The notes under the pieces: model-generated
Seen by the model: only the letters and a program-made list of their open reading frames with translations
What the model was told of the DNA's origin: nothing
The model's database searches: none
Shown: piece by piece, positions 17,089-26,410 of the stretch
How positions within the stretch are numbered: position 1 is the stretch's first letter
Layout of the letters: each line of letters opens with the position of its first letter
Assembly: GCA_023453125.1 (NCBI GenBank)
Contig: JAEXUB010000269.1
Location: forward strand, 1-38,584
Length of the DNA stretch: 38,584 bases
Direction of reading: 5' to 3'
Source: Bacteroidota bacterium
GTDB taxonomy: Bacteria; Bacteroidota; Ignavibacteria; Ignavibacteriales; Melioribacteraceae
Program-made: the position numbers and the translations under genes

Positions 17089-18540
17089 CTAATTATTATT
17101 ATATAGCTTTATGGTGTTAAATTTAGTGTGCTTTAGTTCTATTGTTATATCTGACCGCTGTGCTAAATGCTGAGCCATTCTTTCGGCAGAATAGACTGAC
17201 CGGTGCTGTCCGCCGGTGCATCCGAAGCTGACCATTAAATTTGAAAATCCTCTTTCGAGGTATGACTCTATGCTCTTTTCAATCAAAGAAGCCGTATTTG
17301 CAATAAATTCCTTTGCACCGGGTTCATTATCTAAAAAATCCTGCACATTCTTATCCATTCCATTGAATGGCTTGAACTCCTCATATCGTCCGGGATTTAC
17401 AATGCCGCGGCAGTCAAATACAAATCCACCTCCGTTCCCCGATAGATCAATTGGAATTTTGTCCCGGTAGGAGAAACTTACAATCGAAACTTTAAGTTTT
17501 CCCTCCGGCGATTCGCTCCATTGGTATTTTTCTATCTCGGGGGAGATAATTATTTTTTTTACGATATCCAGTATATAGGGAGTTTTAATCTTAAGCTTAC
17601 CGGTTCTTACAAGCCATTCAAGGTTTTTTACTGCATAAGGTATGCTTTTCAGAAAATGGTCTTTTCTTTCAAAATATCCTCTAAAGCCGTAAGCTCCCAG
17701 TGCCTGAAAAATTCGGATAAGGACAAATCCGTAATAGTATTTCAAAAATTCGGTTTTATTTACTTTTTTGTGTTTAGAGATACAGTATAGATAATAGTCG
17801 AGCAGTTCATCCCGGAGCGATTGAGGAAGATTTGCCTTCGCATCATAGAGGAGTGATGCTATATCGTACTGCAGAGCCCCCTTTCTGCCCCCCTGGTAGT
17901 CAATAAAATAGAGATCTTCTCCTTTTACCATTATATTCCTGCTGTTCATATCACGGTAAAGAAAATATTTGGAATCGGCCGATAAAAGAAATTTTGTGAA
18001 AAGAGCAAAATCATTTTCCAGAAGCTGTTCGTTGAATTCTATTCCTGCCAGTTTAAGGAAGTAATATTTGAAGTAATTTAAATCCCACATAATTGATTGA
18101 ACATCAAAGGCTGCTCTTGGATAGCACTTTGCAAAATCAAGTCCCTTTGTAGAAAATTGAAAAGCTGCAAGCTGTTCAATTGCTTTTTTATAAAGAGAAA
18201 TAATTTCTTCAGGTATTGAATTCCCTTTACGTCCGGTCTGAAGCAATTCAAACAGAGTTGAGTCACCCAAATCTTCAACAAGATAAATATTGTTTTTCAG
18301 GTCTTCAGCTTCAATTTTGGGGACATTCAATTTGGATTTTTTAAAGTGGCGGCTGAGATAAATGAACGCCTTATTTTCTTTTAGGTCATTATTTACAGCT
18401 CCTATGAGTGTTTTGTCTTTGCCGGTAATCCGGTAATACCTCCGTGATGAACCGGAAAGGGGAAGGGGGGAGAAGGATTGAACCTTCTCTCCGGTGCAGT
18501 TTTGAAAAAGCCTTATCAGGTTCTTTTCATTATCATTCAT
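17089..18540 (-). CDS. amgK: AmgK-like amino-sugar kinase fused to a RapZ C-terminal domain
   Basis: 483 residues in two parts. Residues 1 to about 335 form an aminoglycoside-phosphotransferase-type kinase resembling AmgK (anomeric MurNAc/GlcNAc kinase): SGSSRRYYRI near 30, YLVEDLGD near 86-93, the catalytic loop YRDMNSRN (D197, N202) and IDYQGG (D214). Residues about 348-470 match the RapZ C-terminal domain, including the DxR and the phosphate-binding signature GCTGGQHRSVY (440-450). The N-terminal P-loop ATPase of RapZ is absent. RapZ-CTD in E. coli senses glucosamine-6-P, so it may regulate the kinase. That is inference. The ATG at 18538-18540 has GGGGA at usable spacing. A TTG at 18549 overlapping the M28 stop is the alternative. 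It stops with TAG, abutting the murU start. Confidence 0.82.
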   Translation of the reverse strand: MNDNEKNLIRLFQNCTGEKVQSFSPLPLSGSSRRYYRITGKDKTLIGAVNNDLKENKAFIYLSRHFKKSKLNVPKIEAEDLKNNIYLVEDLGDSTLFELLQTGRKGNSIPEEIISLYKKAIEQLAAFQFSTKGLDFAKCYPRAAFDVQSIMWDLNYFKYYFLKLAGIEFNEQLLENDFALFTKFLLSADSKYFLYRDMNSRNIMVKGEDLYFIDYQGGRKGALQYDIASLLYDAKANLPQSLRDELLDYYLYCISKHKKVNKTEFLKYYYGFVLIRIFQALGAYGFRGYFERKDHFLKSIPYAVKNLEWLVRTGKLKIKTPYILDIVKKIIISPEIEKYQWSESPEGKLKVSIVSFSYRDKIPIDLSGNGGGFVFDCRGIVNPGRYEEFKPFNGMDKNVQDFLDNEPGAKEFIANTASLIEKSIESYLERGFSNLMVSFGCTGGQHRSVYSAERMAQHLAQRSDITIELKHTKFNTIKLYNNN

Positions 18541-18545
18541 GGTAA

Positions 18546-20123
18546 TCAATTCCCCGGTGCTCTTCTTTGCGGAATAGATGCCGGGTCGAATGGTTTGCGG
18601 GGGAACTTGCCCTCTCTCATTGCGGCATTATAAATAAAGACCGCCATAACTGTAGCCGACTGAATCAAATCTTCTTTTATTATATGGTCGAAAGTATCCA
18701 TATTCGTATGGTGAATTCGGGTATCGTACGAAATGGGATCCTGAATAAACTGAAATCCGGGAAGTCCTGCTCCGTCAAATGACTGATGGTCTGTACCGCC
18801 TGTATTTCTTATAGTAACAGTTGTTGCGCCCAAATCATTAATCGGCTTAAGCCATTCATCGAAAATTGGGATAGCAGATTCATTCCCCTGCGTATAAATG
18901 CCTCTTATCTTTCCGGTCCCGTTGTCATAATTAAAATAAACCGAAAATTTATCATAATCAGGTTTCATCTTCTTTTCATTTCTGTCGAAGAAATGGGCAT
19001 TAACGTAATTCCGGCTTCCGACCAGGCCAATTTCCTCTGCATCCCAAAGCCCTATTCTTATTGTTCTCTTAGGCTGAATATTCAAGGCTTTCAGTATTCG
19101 TAAAGCTTCCATGCAGACAGCAACGCCGGAGGCATTATCGGAAGCTCCGGTACCGCCGTGCCAGGCATCAAAGTGTCCGCCAAGCATAACAATTTCATCT
19201 TTAAGGATCGGATCAGTGCCCGGTATTTCTCCTATTATATTATAACCGAGAGAATCGGCTTCATAGAACTTATTTTCAATTTCGGCTTCAATTTCTACCG
19301 GAACTCCTTTTTCGAGAATGCGCACCATTCTATTATACTGCTCAACTGAAACTACAGCCTGGGCTATCCCCTCAGGGGTGCCTACTTTACGGGCGCTGCT
19401 GCTGGCAGTAAAAATTGTACCGTAATCACCGCGGCTTGGCTCTAAGATAAGAGCAGCTTCTTCTTCGGCAAGCAATGCATTAATTTTCTGCTGCAGTAAT
19501 ACTCTTCCTGTCTGGGCAGGGCGTCTCTGCTGCTGCGCCTGCTGGTTCTGCTGAGCCTGCGGAACTCTTGGAGCAAGGGGTTTTTTCATTTCTTCAAGTT
19601 CGGCATCGGAATACCTTTTTGCATCAGGGGCAAAATGTTCCTGCAATTCCCTTGCCGGGGCATTTAATACTATAGCATCCTCCAGCTTTCCCTTATATTT
19701 TTCCAAATCTTCTTCTTTCTGGATATCAAGCAGTACAGCCTTTCCTTTAATAAATCCGTCAGTGCTGCCTGTCCATGCCTTTGGGGATATGGCAAGATGA
19801 GAATAAGAAGGAGCGGTCATTGCCGCATATGCTTTTAAGTTTTCCCATCCCCGTCCTACTGTACCGCACGGTTCGGCTTTAACATTTTGAAGCCCGATTT
19901 CTTTGAGCTTTTTAATTGTCCAGTCAGTAGCTTTTTTATATGATGGTGAAGATGTAAGTCTCGGGCCGAGTATATCTGTAAGCCAGATTGTATAATCAAG
20001 GACTTTTGAATTCTTTAATCCCTCATCTTTGATTTTCTGAATAGTCTGAAGGTCAAGTTTCTCCTGTGCGAAAACAGGAAGTGCAATTAATAATAAAATG
20101 ATTAAGGAGTAATTCCTTTTCAT
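18546..20123 (-). CDS. Exported M28 family zinc aminopeptidase
   Basis: 525 residues. The signal peptide is MKRNYSLIILLLIALPVFA with cleavage before Q20. The di-zinc M28 core has its ligands in order: GGHFDAWHGGTGASDNASG (about 315-333), DAEEIGLVGS (about 363-372), and GGTDHQSF plus RIHHTNMDTFDHI toward the C-terminus. A PA-like insert lies between the N-terminal helix and the catalytic core. It contains a Gln-rich, Arg-rich low-complexity stretch (about 190-208) unlike the rest of the protein. A Shine-Dalgarno AAGGGAG precedes the ATG. It heads the five-gene operon, and the 121-base gap to metH holds its promoter region but no motif I would name. Confidence 0.92.
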   Translation of the reverse strand: MKRNYSLIILLLIALPVFAQEKLDLQTIQKIKDEGLKNSKVLDYTIWLTDILGPRLTSSPSYKKATDWTIKKLKEIGLQNVKAEPCGTVGRGWENLKAYAAMTAPSYSHLAISPKAWTGSTDGFIKGKAVLLDIQKEEDLEKYKGKLEDAIVLNAPARELQEHFAPDAKRYSDAELEEMKKPLAPRVPQAQQNQQAQQQRRPAQTGRVLLQQKINALLAEEEAALILEPSRGDYGTIFTASSSARKVGTPEGIAQAVVSVEQYNRMVRILEKGVPVEIEAEIENKFYEADSLGYNIIGEIPGTDPILKDEIVMLGGHFDAWHGGTGASDNASGVAVCMEALRILKALNIQPKRTIRIGLWDAEEIGLVGSRNYVNAHFFDRNEKKMKPDYDKFSVYFNYDNGTGKIRGIYTQGNESAIPIFDEWLKPINDLGATTVTIRNTGGTDHQSFDGAGLPGFQFIQDPISYDTRIHHTNMDTFDHIIKEDLIQSATVMAVFIYNAAMREGKFPRKPFDPASIPQRRAPGN

Positions 20124-20244
20124 ATTTAATCTCCCTTATTGAATATTGTGACAAAATTAAAAAAAATAATTGCAGAAACGAAGAACGCTTACACTATTAA
20201 CGGGAAAAAGAGCAAAAGCTTTAACCTTAAATTATAAAATCAGT

Positions 20245-23200
20245 TTAATAATTGAGAACCGGCTTAAGCCACCGTTCCGCCTCATTTAGGCTTATTCCTT
20301 TTCTCTTTCTGTAATCTTCAACCTGGTCGATGGATATTTTGCCGGTATTGAAATATGAAGCATTTTTATTTGCAAAATAGAGCCCGCAGATAGATGCAGC
20401 CGGTGACATAGCCAGGTTCTCGGTAAGTTTAATTGATGTTTCGGAATCGGCCTTTAAAAGATTCCAAATTGTGAGCTTCTCGGTATGGTCCGGCTGGGCG
20501 GGATAACCCGGAGCCGGTCTTATACCCGGGTATTCTTCCTTTAGCAATTGAATCAGAGAGAGGTTCTCATCCTTAGAATAGCCCCAGAATTCCATACGGA
20601 CTTTAAGATGAAGTAGTTCGGCAAACGCTTCGGCAAGCCGGTCCGCCAGGGCTTTTACCATAATTACATTATAATCATCATGTTCTTTTTCATATTCGGC
20701 AACTACTTTTTCAATTCCCAGCCCTGTGGTAAGTGCAAACATGCCTATATAATCTTTAATCCCGGAATGAGCCGGGGCAATAAAATCTGCAAGAGCTAAA
20801 TTAGGATTGTTTTTATCTTTTAAATACTGCTGGCGGAGTGTGTGGAGCGAGGCAATAATTCCGGAACCGGTTTCGATGCTGTAAATCTCAATATCGTCTC
20901 CCGAAGAATTAGCAGGGAATAATCCGAATACGGCGTTTGCAGTCAAAAGTCCTTCTTCTTCAATTCTGTCCAGCATTTTATTGGCATCCGAAAATAATTT
21001 GCCTGCTTCAACACCGTAAGTCTCATTTTTCAATATTTCCGGATATTTGCCTTTCAATTGCCAAGTAGAAAAGAAAGGGGTCCAGTCTATATATTTTCTA
21101 ATCTCGTCAAGAGGGTAATTTCTAAGGGTTTTTACTCCTAGAACAGAGGGTTTTACAATGTTTTCATTCTTCCAGTCGATTTGGAATTTATTTTTGCGTG
21201 CATCTTCAAGTGAAATATAATTCTTTTCCTGCTGCCTGTTTTTATGGTCTTCCCTTAAGCGGGAATATTCTTCTTTAACGCCATTTATAAAATTAGTTCT
21301 GGCTTCCGGATTGAGCAGGGAGCCGGCAACCGGAACGCTTCGTGAGGCATCAAGAACGTGAATAACGGCACCGCTGTATTCAGGAGCAATTTTTACCGCT
21401 GTATGAATACGTGAGGTTGTAGCACCCCCTATAAGAAGGGGAATTTGCATCTTCTTTCTTTCCATTTCCTTGGCAATATGAACCATCTCGTCAAGAGAGG
21501 GGGTTATTAATCCGCTTAGCCCTATAATATCCGCCTTTTCTTTTATTGCGGCATCGAGAATATTTTCTGCAGGAACCATAACACCAAGGTCTATTACCTC
21601 ATAGTTATTGCAACCCAGAACAACGCCAACAATATTTTTACCGATATCATGCACATCTCCTTTAACAGTAGCAAGGAGTATTCTGCCGGCGCTGGATGTA
21701 AGTCCTGATAATTCCTTTTCCTTTTCAATAAATGGTATAAGATAGGCAACAGCCTTTTTCATAACGCGAGCGCTCTTTACCACCTGGGGAAGAAACATTT
21801 TACCTGACCCGAAGAGATCGCCAACTGCACCCATTCCCTCCATAAGAGGTCCTTCAATAACATCCAGCGGAGATTTATATTTCCGGCGTGCATTTTCGAT
21901 GTCTTCATCAATATATTCTACAATTCCCTTAATGAGAGAGTGTTTAAGCCTTTCTTCAACGGGAAGATTTCTCCATTCAAGTTCTTTTACCTCTTTTTTC
22001 CCATCTTTTGAATATTCTCCCGAATATTCAATAAGCCTTTCAGTCGCATCTTTACGCCTGTTCAGCAGAACATCCTCAACAAGTATAAGAAGCTCTTTCG
22101 GGATGTTCTCATAAATCTCGAGCTGTCCTGCATTAACAATACCCATATCCATGCCCGCTTCAACAGAGTGGTAGAGGAATGCGGAATGAATAGCTTCGCG
22201 TATTCTATCGTTGCCTCTGAATGAAAATGAAATATTGCTTACGCCTCCGCTTACTTTGGCAAACGGAAGGTTGGCTTTAATCCATCTAATTGATTCAATA
22301 TAGTTTACCGCATAGGAATTATGCTCCTCAATTCCGGTTGCAATGGCAAAGATATTCGGATCAAGTATAATATCCTGCGGCGGAAAGCCAACCTTTTCGG
22401 TCAGTATTTTATATGCCCTTTCACAGATAGCAATTTTCCTTTCATAAGTATCAGCCTGCCCCAGTTCGTCGAATGCCATAATAACGGCAGCGGCCCCGAA
22501 ATTCAGTATTTTTGAGGCGTGTTCGATAAATACTTTTTCCCCTTCTTTGAGGCTAATTGAATTGACAATCCCTTTTCCCTGAAGGCATTTAAGTCCGGCA
22601 AGAATAACAGACCATTTGGAAGAATCAATCATAATCGGAAGCCGGGCTATTTCGGGATCGGAAGAAACCATATTCAGAAAACGGGTCATTGATTTTTCCG
22701 AATCGATCATTGCTTCGTCCATGTTGACGTCAAGAATCTGTGCTCCCCCCTCCACCTGCTCTCTTGCCACTGATAGAGCATCTTCGTACTTCTCTTCCTT
22801 AATTAGGCGTGCAAATTTCTTTGAGCCGGCAACATTGGTTCTTTCGCCGATATTAATAAAATTGGATTCCGGCCTAAGTACAAGAGGCTCTAAACCGCTA
22901 AGCCTTAAATAGCGGGGTAATTCGGGAATTTCACGGGGCGGATATTTAGCGGCTATTTGGGCGAATGCTTTTATATGCTCGGGAGTTGTACCGCAGCATC
23001 CCCCTACGATATTAAATAATCCTTCTTTTGCAAAATCTTCCAAAACTTCTTTCATTTTTTCTGGACTTTCATCATACTGTCCGAATTCATTCGGCAGTCC
23101 GGCATTCGGATAAACACTTACAAAACAGCCGGCTATGGAAGAAAGCTCCTGAAGAAAGGGCCTCATCTGTGCAGGCCCCAGTGAACAATTTAGCCCTATG

Positions 23201-23922
23201 CTTACCAGATGTTTTGCATGCGAGAGTGAAATATAAAATGCTGCTGTTGTCTGCCCTGAGAGAGTCCTTCCGCTTTGGTCAATTACAGTGCCGGAAATCA
23301 TAATCGGGAGTTCAATATTTCGCTCTGCAAATAATTCTTCAACTGCAAAGATGGCGGCTTTAGCATTCAAGGTGTCGAATATGGTCTCAATAATAATAAT
23401 ATCGGCTCCGCCGTCTATAAGTCCGGCCGCCTGTTCCTTATAGGCAGAAGACATCTGGTCAAAGGTAACGGCCCGGAATCCGGGGTCGTTTACATCCGGC
23501 GACATAGAGAGAGTCTTATTTGTAGGCCCTATTGCGCCGGCAACAAATCTGGGTATTGACGGATCAAGGGCAGTAAATTCCCGGGCAACTTCTTTGGCAA
23601 TTTTGGCCGACTGGAAGTTAATTTCATATACATTGCTTTCGCACTTGTAGTCTGCCTGAGAAATTGAAGTGGAATTAAATGTATTAGTCTCGACAATATT
23701 AGAGCCTGCTTCAAAATAAGCTCTGTGAATCCCTTTTATAATATCAGGCTGAGTAATCGAAAGGAGGTCATTATTTCCTTTAAGGGGGGATGGGTGGTTT
23801 TTAAATCTTTCTCCTCTGAATTGTTCTTCGGTTAATTTATGGCGTTGAATCATTGTACCCATAGCGCCGTCGAGTACAAGAATACGTTCGCTTAAAATTT
23901 TCTTGAAATTTTCGATTATCAT
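20245..23922 (-). CDS. metH: Cobalamin-dependent methionine synthase, full length
   Basis: A 1225-residue cytosolic enzyme that transfers methyl from methyltetrahydrofolate to homocysteine. All modules are present in order: homocysteine domain with zinc ligands C246, C309 and C310; pterin domain (about 345-605, starting FINIGERTNVAGS); B12 cap (about 645-735); cobalamin domain with DVHDIG (H758 is the cobalt ligand); and AdoMet activation domain (about 900-1225, with RPAPGYPAQPDH). Numbering almost matches E. coli MetH. The 93-base upstream gap is too short for a cobalamin riboswitch and none is recognisable. An AGGA sequence sits just before the ATG. Confidence 0.97.
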   Translation of the reverse strand: MIIENFKKILSERILVLDGAMGTMIQRHKLTEEQFRGERFKNHPSPLKGNNDLLSITQPDIIKGIHRAYFEAGSNIVETNTFNSTSISQADYKCESNVYEINFQSAKIAKEVAREFTALDPSIPRFVAGAIGPTNKTLSMSPDVNDPGFRAVTFDQMSSAYKEQAAGLIDGGADIIIIETIFDTLNAKAAIFAVEELFAERNIELPIMISGTVIDQSGRTLSGQTTAAFYISLSHAKHLVSIGLNCSLGPAQMRPFLQELSSIAGCFVSVYPNAGLPNEFGQYDESPEKMKEVLEDFAKEGLFNIVGGCCGTTPEHIKAFAQIAAKYPPREIPELPRYLRLSGLEPLVLRPESNFINIGERTNVAGSKKFARLIKEEKYEDALSVAREQVEGGAQILDVNMDEAMIDSEKSMTRFLNMVSSDPEIARLPIMIDSSKWSVILAGLKCLQGKGIVNSISLKEGEKVFIEHASKILNFGAAAVIMAFDELGQADTYERKIAICERAYKILTEKVGFPPQDIILDPNIFAIATGIEEHNSYAVNYIESIRWIKANLPFAKVSGGVSNISFSFRGNDRIREAIHSAFLYHSVEAGMDMGIVNAGQLEIYENIPKELLILVEDVLLNRRKDATERLIEYSGEYSKDGKKEVKELEWRNLPVEERLKHSLIKGIVEYIDEDIENARRKYKSPLDVIEGPLMEGMGAVGDLFGSGKMFLPQVVKSARVMKKAVAYLIPFIEKEKELSGLTSSAGRILLATVKGDVHDIGKNIVGVVLGCNNYEVIDLGVMVPAENILDAAIKEKADIIGLSGLITPSLDEMVHIAKEMERKKMQIPLLIGGATTSRIHTAVKIAPEYSGAVIHVLDASRSVPVAGSLLNPEARTNFINGVKEEYSRLREDHKNRQQEKNYISLEDARKNKFQIDWKNENIVKPSVLGVKTLRNYPLDEIRKYIDWTPFFSTWQLKGKYPEILKNETYGVEAGKLFSDANKMLDRIEEEGLLTANAVFGLFPANSSGDDIEIYSIETGSGIIASLHTLRQQYLKDKNNPNLALADFIAPAHSGIKDYIGMFALTTGLGIEKVVAEYEKEHDDYNVIMVKALADRLAEAFAELLHLKVRMEFWGYSKDENLSLIQLLKEEYPGIRPAPGYPAQPDHTEKLTIWNLLKADSETSIKLTENLAMSPAASICGLYFANKNASYFNTGKISIDQVEDYRKRKGISLNEAERWLKPVLNY

Positions 23923-23953
23923 ATTATCCTGATTTTTTTTGGGTTATATTCTT

Positions 23954-23982
23954 TTGACGTTGTTTGCCAATATATGTAAATT
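23954..23982 (+). promoter_or_regulatory. Candidate promoter for hldD
   Basis: TTGACG (23954-23959) and TAAATT (23977-23982) are separated by exactly 17 bases, and the hldD ATG lies about 34 bases further. This matches a general sigma-70-type promoter. It sits in the 93-base metH/hldD divergent gap. No start-site data are available. Confidence 0.4.
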
Positions 23983-24015
23983 GAAACATAAAAAAAAATA
24001 GAGACGAGGAAGACA

Positions 24016-24990
24016 ATGATAGTTGTTACCGGAGGGGCAGGGTTTATAGGAAGTGCCATTGTTCACAGGCTTAATGAGCTAGGCGAAGAGAAAATTGTTA
24101 TAATTGACGAACTTGGGAGCGACGATAAATGGAAAAATCTTGTTGGCCTTAAGTACCGCGAATTTATGAACAAAAATGAGTTTATTCAGAGAGTTAAAGA
24201 AGAGAATGTCCCATTTGACATAACTTCAGTTATTCATATGGGAGCCTGCTCTGCTACTACGGAAAAAGACGCAGACTATTTAATGAGAAACAACCACCAA
24301 TTTTCCGTTGAACTATGTAAATACTGCCTCCCGAGAAGAGCGAGATTTATTTATGCCTCTTCCGCAGCAACATACGGCGACGGAAGCGGCGGCTATCAAG
24401 ACGACGATTCGAAACTTGATACCCTTAAACCCCTTAATATGTATGGCTATTCTAAACACTTGTTCGATTTATGGGCCAGACAGAATAGAATTACCGACAA
24501 GATTGTAGGGCTTAAGTTCTTTAACGTATACGGCCCTAATGAATATCACAAAGGGGATATGAGAAGCGTAGTGCACAAAGCATACCAGCAGATACAGGCG
24601 GAAGGAAAAGTCAGCTTATTCAAATCCTATAAACCGGAATATAAAGACGGCGAACAGAAAAGAGACTTTATTTATATAAAGGATGCAGTGGAAATAGTTC
24701 TTTTCTTCTTCAATAATGCCGAAAAAAACGGATTATTTAATGCAGGCTCCGGCAAGGCGAACAGCTGGAACGACCTGGTAAAACCGATTTTCAAGGCTAT
24801 GGATAAAAAGGTTAATATTGAGTATGTTGAAATGCCTGAATACTTGAAAGGTAAATATCAATATTTTACCGAGGCAGACCTTTCCAAACTGAGGGCTGCC
24901 GGCTACGATAAACAAATGACCGGAGTTGAAGAGGGAGTTTTTGATTATGTTAAAAACTACCTCATTCCCGAAAAGAATCTTGCATTGTAG
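24016..24990 (+). CDS. hldD: ADP-L-glycero-D-manno-heptose 6-epimerase
   Basis: A 324-residue short-chain dehydrogenase/reductase-type epimerase that makes the L-heptose precursor of LPS inner core. The N-terminal NAD(P)-binding motif TGGAGFIG is at 5-12. The catalytic triad region is SSAATYGDGSGG (about 115-126), then Y143-xxx-K147 in MYGYSK. GDMRSVVHKAY and DGEQKRDFIYIKD are typical of HldD rather than GalE. A GACGAGGAAG stretch precedes the ATG as Shine-Dalgarno. It terminates with TAG, and the Nudix gene follows after 13 bases. Confidence 0.93.
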   Translation: MIVVTGGAGFIGSAIVHRLNELGEEKIVIIDELGSDDKWKNLVGLKYREFMNKNEFIQRVKEENVPFDITSVIHMGACSATTEKDADYLMRNNHQFSVELCKYCLPRRARFIYASSAATYGDGSGGYQDDDSKLDTLKPLNMYGYSKHLFDLWARQNRITDKIVGLKFFNVYGPNEYHKGDMRSVVHKAYQQIQAEGKVSLFKSYKPEYKDGEQKRDFIYIKDAVEIVLFFFNNAEKNGLFNAGSGKANSWNDLVKPIFKAMDKKVNIEYVEMPEYLKGKYQYFTEADLSKLRAAGYDKQMTGVEEGVFDYVKNYLIPEKNLAL

Positions 24991-25003
24991 CAGGCGGCTA
25001 TTG

Positions 25004-25462
25004 ATGAAACTTGCTACATTATGCTATGTTATGCGGGAAGGTAAAACTCTGATGCTTTACCGCAATAAAAAGGAGAATGACTATCACGAAGGGAAATGGA
25101 ACGGACTCGGGGGTAAATTCGAACCCGGAGAAACTCCCGAAGAATGCGCGCTAAGAGAGCTTAAAGAAGAAACAGGGCTGGATGCGATTAATCCCAGGTT
25201 AAAGGGAATGATTACTTTTCCGATGTTTGACACTAAAGAAGACTGGTATGTATTTCTTTTTGTAATAAAAGAATTCTCGGGGGAATTAATTGATTCTCCA
25301 GAAGGGGAGCTGGCCTGGATTGAGAATGAAAGACTTACTGAATTGAATCTCTGGGAAGGAGATAAAATTTTCATTCCATGGCTGTTTCAGGACAAACTGT
25401 TTTCAGCAAAATTCAATTACGATAACGGGAAATTTACCGGCTACTCGGTAGAATTTTATTGA
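25004..25462 (+). CDS. Nudix hydrolase, MutT/MTH1-like
   Basis: 152 residues from the ATG at 25004. An in-frame upstream start at 24926 exists but lies inside hldD and encodes residues unlike any Nudix N-terminus, so I reject it. The complete Nudix box GKFEPGETPEECALRELKEE (residues about 41-60) followed by TGL is present, preceded by a GKWNGLGG stretch resembling the 8-oxo-dGTPase group. The likely substrate is an oxidised nucleotide or another nucleoside diphosphate derivative; the sequence does not fix it. It shares a transcript with hldD by spacing and overlaps the convergent hydrolase gene by seven bases. Confidence 0.88.
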   Translation: MKLATLCYVMREGKTLMLYRNKKENDYHEGKWNGLGGKFEPGETPEECALRELKEETGLDAINPRLKGMITFPMFDTKEDWYVFLFVIKEFSGELIDSPEGELAWIENERLTELNLWEGDKIFIPWLFQDKLFSAKFNYDNGKFTGYSVEFY

Positions 25463-26247
25463 ATCTTATTTAAGAATGCTTTAATCAAATCGTTAGTGCA
25501 TCCCGGATTTTCAAGAGGCGCCATATGTCCAGTCATTGGTATTGCGGCAAATTCAGAATTAGTAATTTTTTCGGCCATTCCTCTCATTACAATAGGTGGA
25601 GTCAATTTATCGAACGAACCGCATAAGAGAAGAGCTGGAATTTTGATTTCGGGAAGAAATTTTGTCGTATCGGTCCTGCTCATTATGGCAATTGATGCTC
25701 CCTTAACTCCGATTGGATTTTGAGTCTTGTACTTATTGACAAATGATTTATAGAGATTAGGTCTTTCTTCTTTTGTTACATCTGCAAAAAGCCCTGAAAT
25801 AAAGTCTTCAACAAATTTCCCTGTACCTTCTTCATTTATCTGTTTAATTGCTTTAGCTCTTTTAAGTTTTCCCTCGTCATTATCTGCTTCGCTTCTTGTA
25901 TCGCACAATATTACAGCCTTGAAAAGGTACTGATTAAGCTGGAGCGCCCTAAGAGTAATATATCCCCCCATCGATAGTCCGCATATTACCGGTTTTACCA
26001 GTTTAAGCCCGTCAATAACAGCAAAGAGATCCTCAACAAACATTTCCATTGTAAACTGCCCGTCTCCCGGTTCGCTTTTTCCAAGCCCGCGGATATCATA
26101 GGCAACGCAAAAGTAATTATTCTTAAAAAACTTTATCTGTTCATCCCACATTGTGTGGTCAAAGGGAAAACCGTGTACGAATACTATTGCCTGATTATTC
26201 TTGTCGCCGTATGTATTTACCGAAAGGCTGTTTATTAAAGTCTGCAC
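25456..26247 (-). CDS. Alpha/beta-hydrolase fold protein
   Basis: A 263-residue soluble hydrolase. The oxyanion-hole segment VHGFPFDHTMW is at about 24-34, the nucleophile elbow CGLSMGG near 90-96 (Ser), the acid in CGSFDKLTPP near 206-215 and the histidine in TGHMAPLENP near 236-245. Best relatives include 3-oxoadipate enol-lactonase-like and general esterase members, but the substrate cannot be read from sequence. The start is GTG with a strong AGGAG six bases upstream. The 163-base gap to rtcB is AT-rich and holds its promoter, without a clear match to a consensus. Confidence 0.87.
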   Translation of the reverse strand: MQTLINSLSVNTYGDKNNQAIVFVHGFPFDHTMWDEQIKFFKNNYFCVAYDIRGLGKSEPGDGQFTMEMFVEDLFAVIDGLKLVKPVICGLSMGGYITLRALQLNQYLFKAVILCDTRSEADNDEGKLKRAKAIKQINEEGTGKFVEDFISGLFADVTKEERPNLYKSFVNKYKTQNPIGVKGASIAIMSRTDTTKFLPEIKIPALLLCGSFDKLTPPIVMRGMAEKITNSEFAAIPMTGHMAPLENPGCTNDLIKAFLNKIQ

Positions 26248-26410
26248 AATTACTCCTGTATTATCTTTATAAGATTTAATCTCCCTGCCGGTTTACAATA
26301 GTAAAGACAGGCATTTAAAACTAATTAGTACCTAAAAATAAATCAAATTATCCTATTTATAACTATTTGAACAAAAATTATCTGGTATCAATTCCCTGAA
26401 TTAGTAAAAG

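Noticed and set aside
19500..19560. CAG/CTG-rich stretch in the M28 gene as a tandem repeat or CRISPR-like array
   Set aside because: It is an in-frame Gln-rich low-complexity insert with no regular unit or spacers.
22321..22515. Plus-strand ORFs within metH as possible separate genes
   Set aside because: metH is full length with all motifs intact. The opposite-strand frames are by-products.
23923..24015. Cobalamin or SAM riboswitch upstream of metH
   Set aside because: The gap is 93 bases shared with the divergent hldD promoter and shows no riboswitch core or long paired structure.
24926..25003. Upstream in-frame extension of the Nudix gene
   Set aside because: It lies wholly inside hldD, and the encoded residues do not resemble a Nudix N-terminus. 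The ATG at 25004 sits 13 bases after the hldD stop and gives a normal-length protein.
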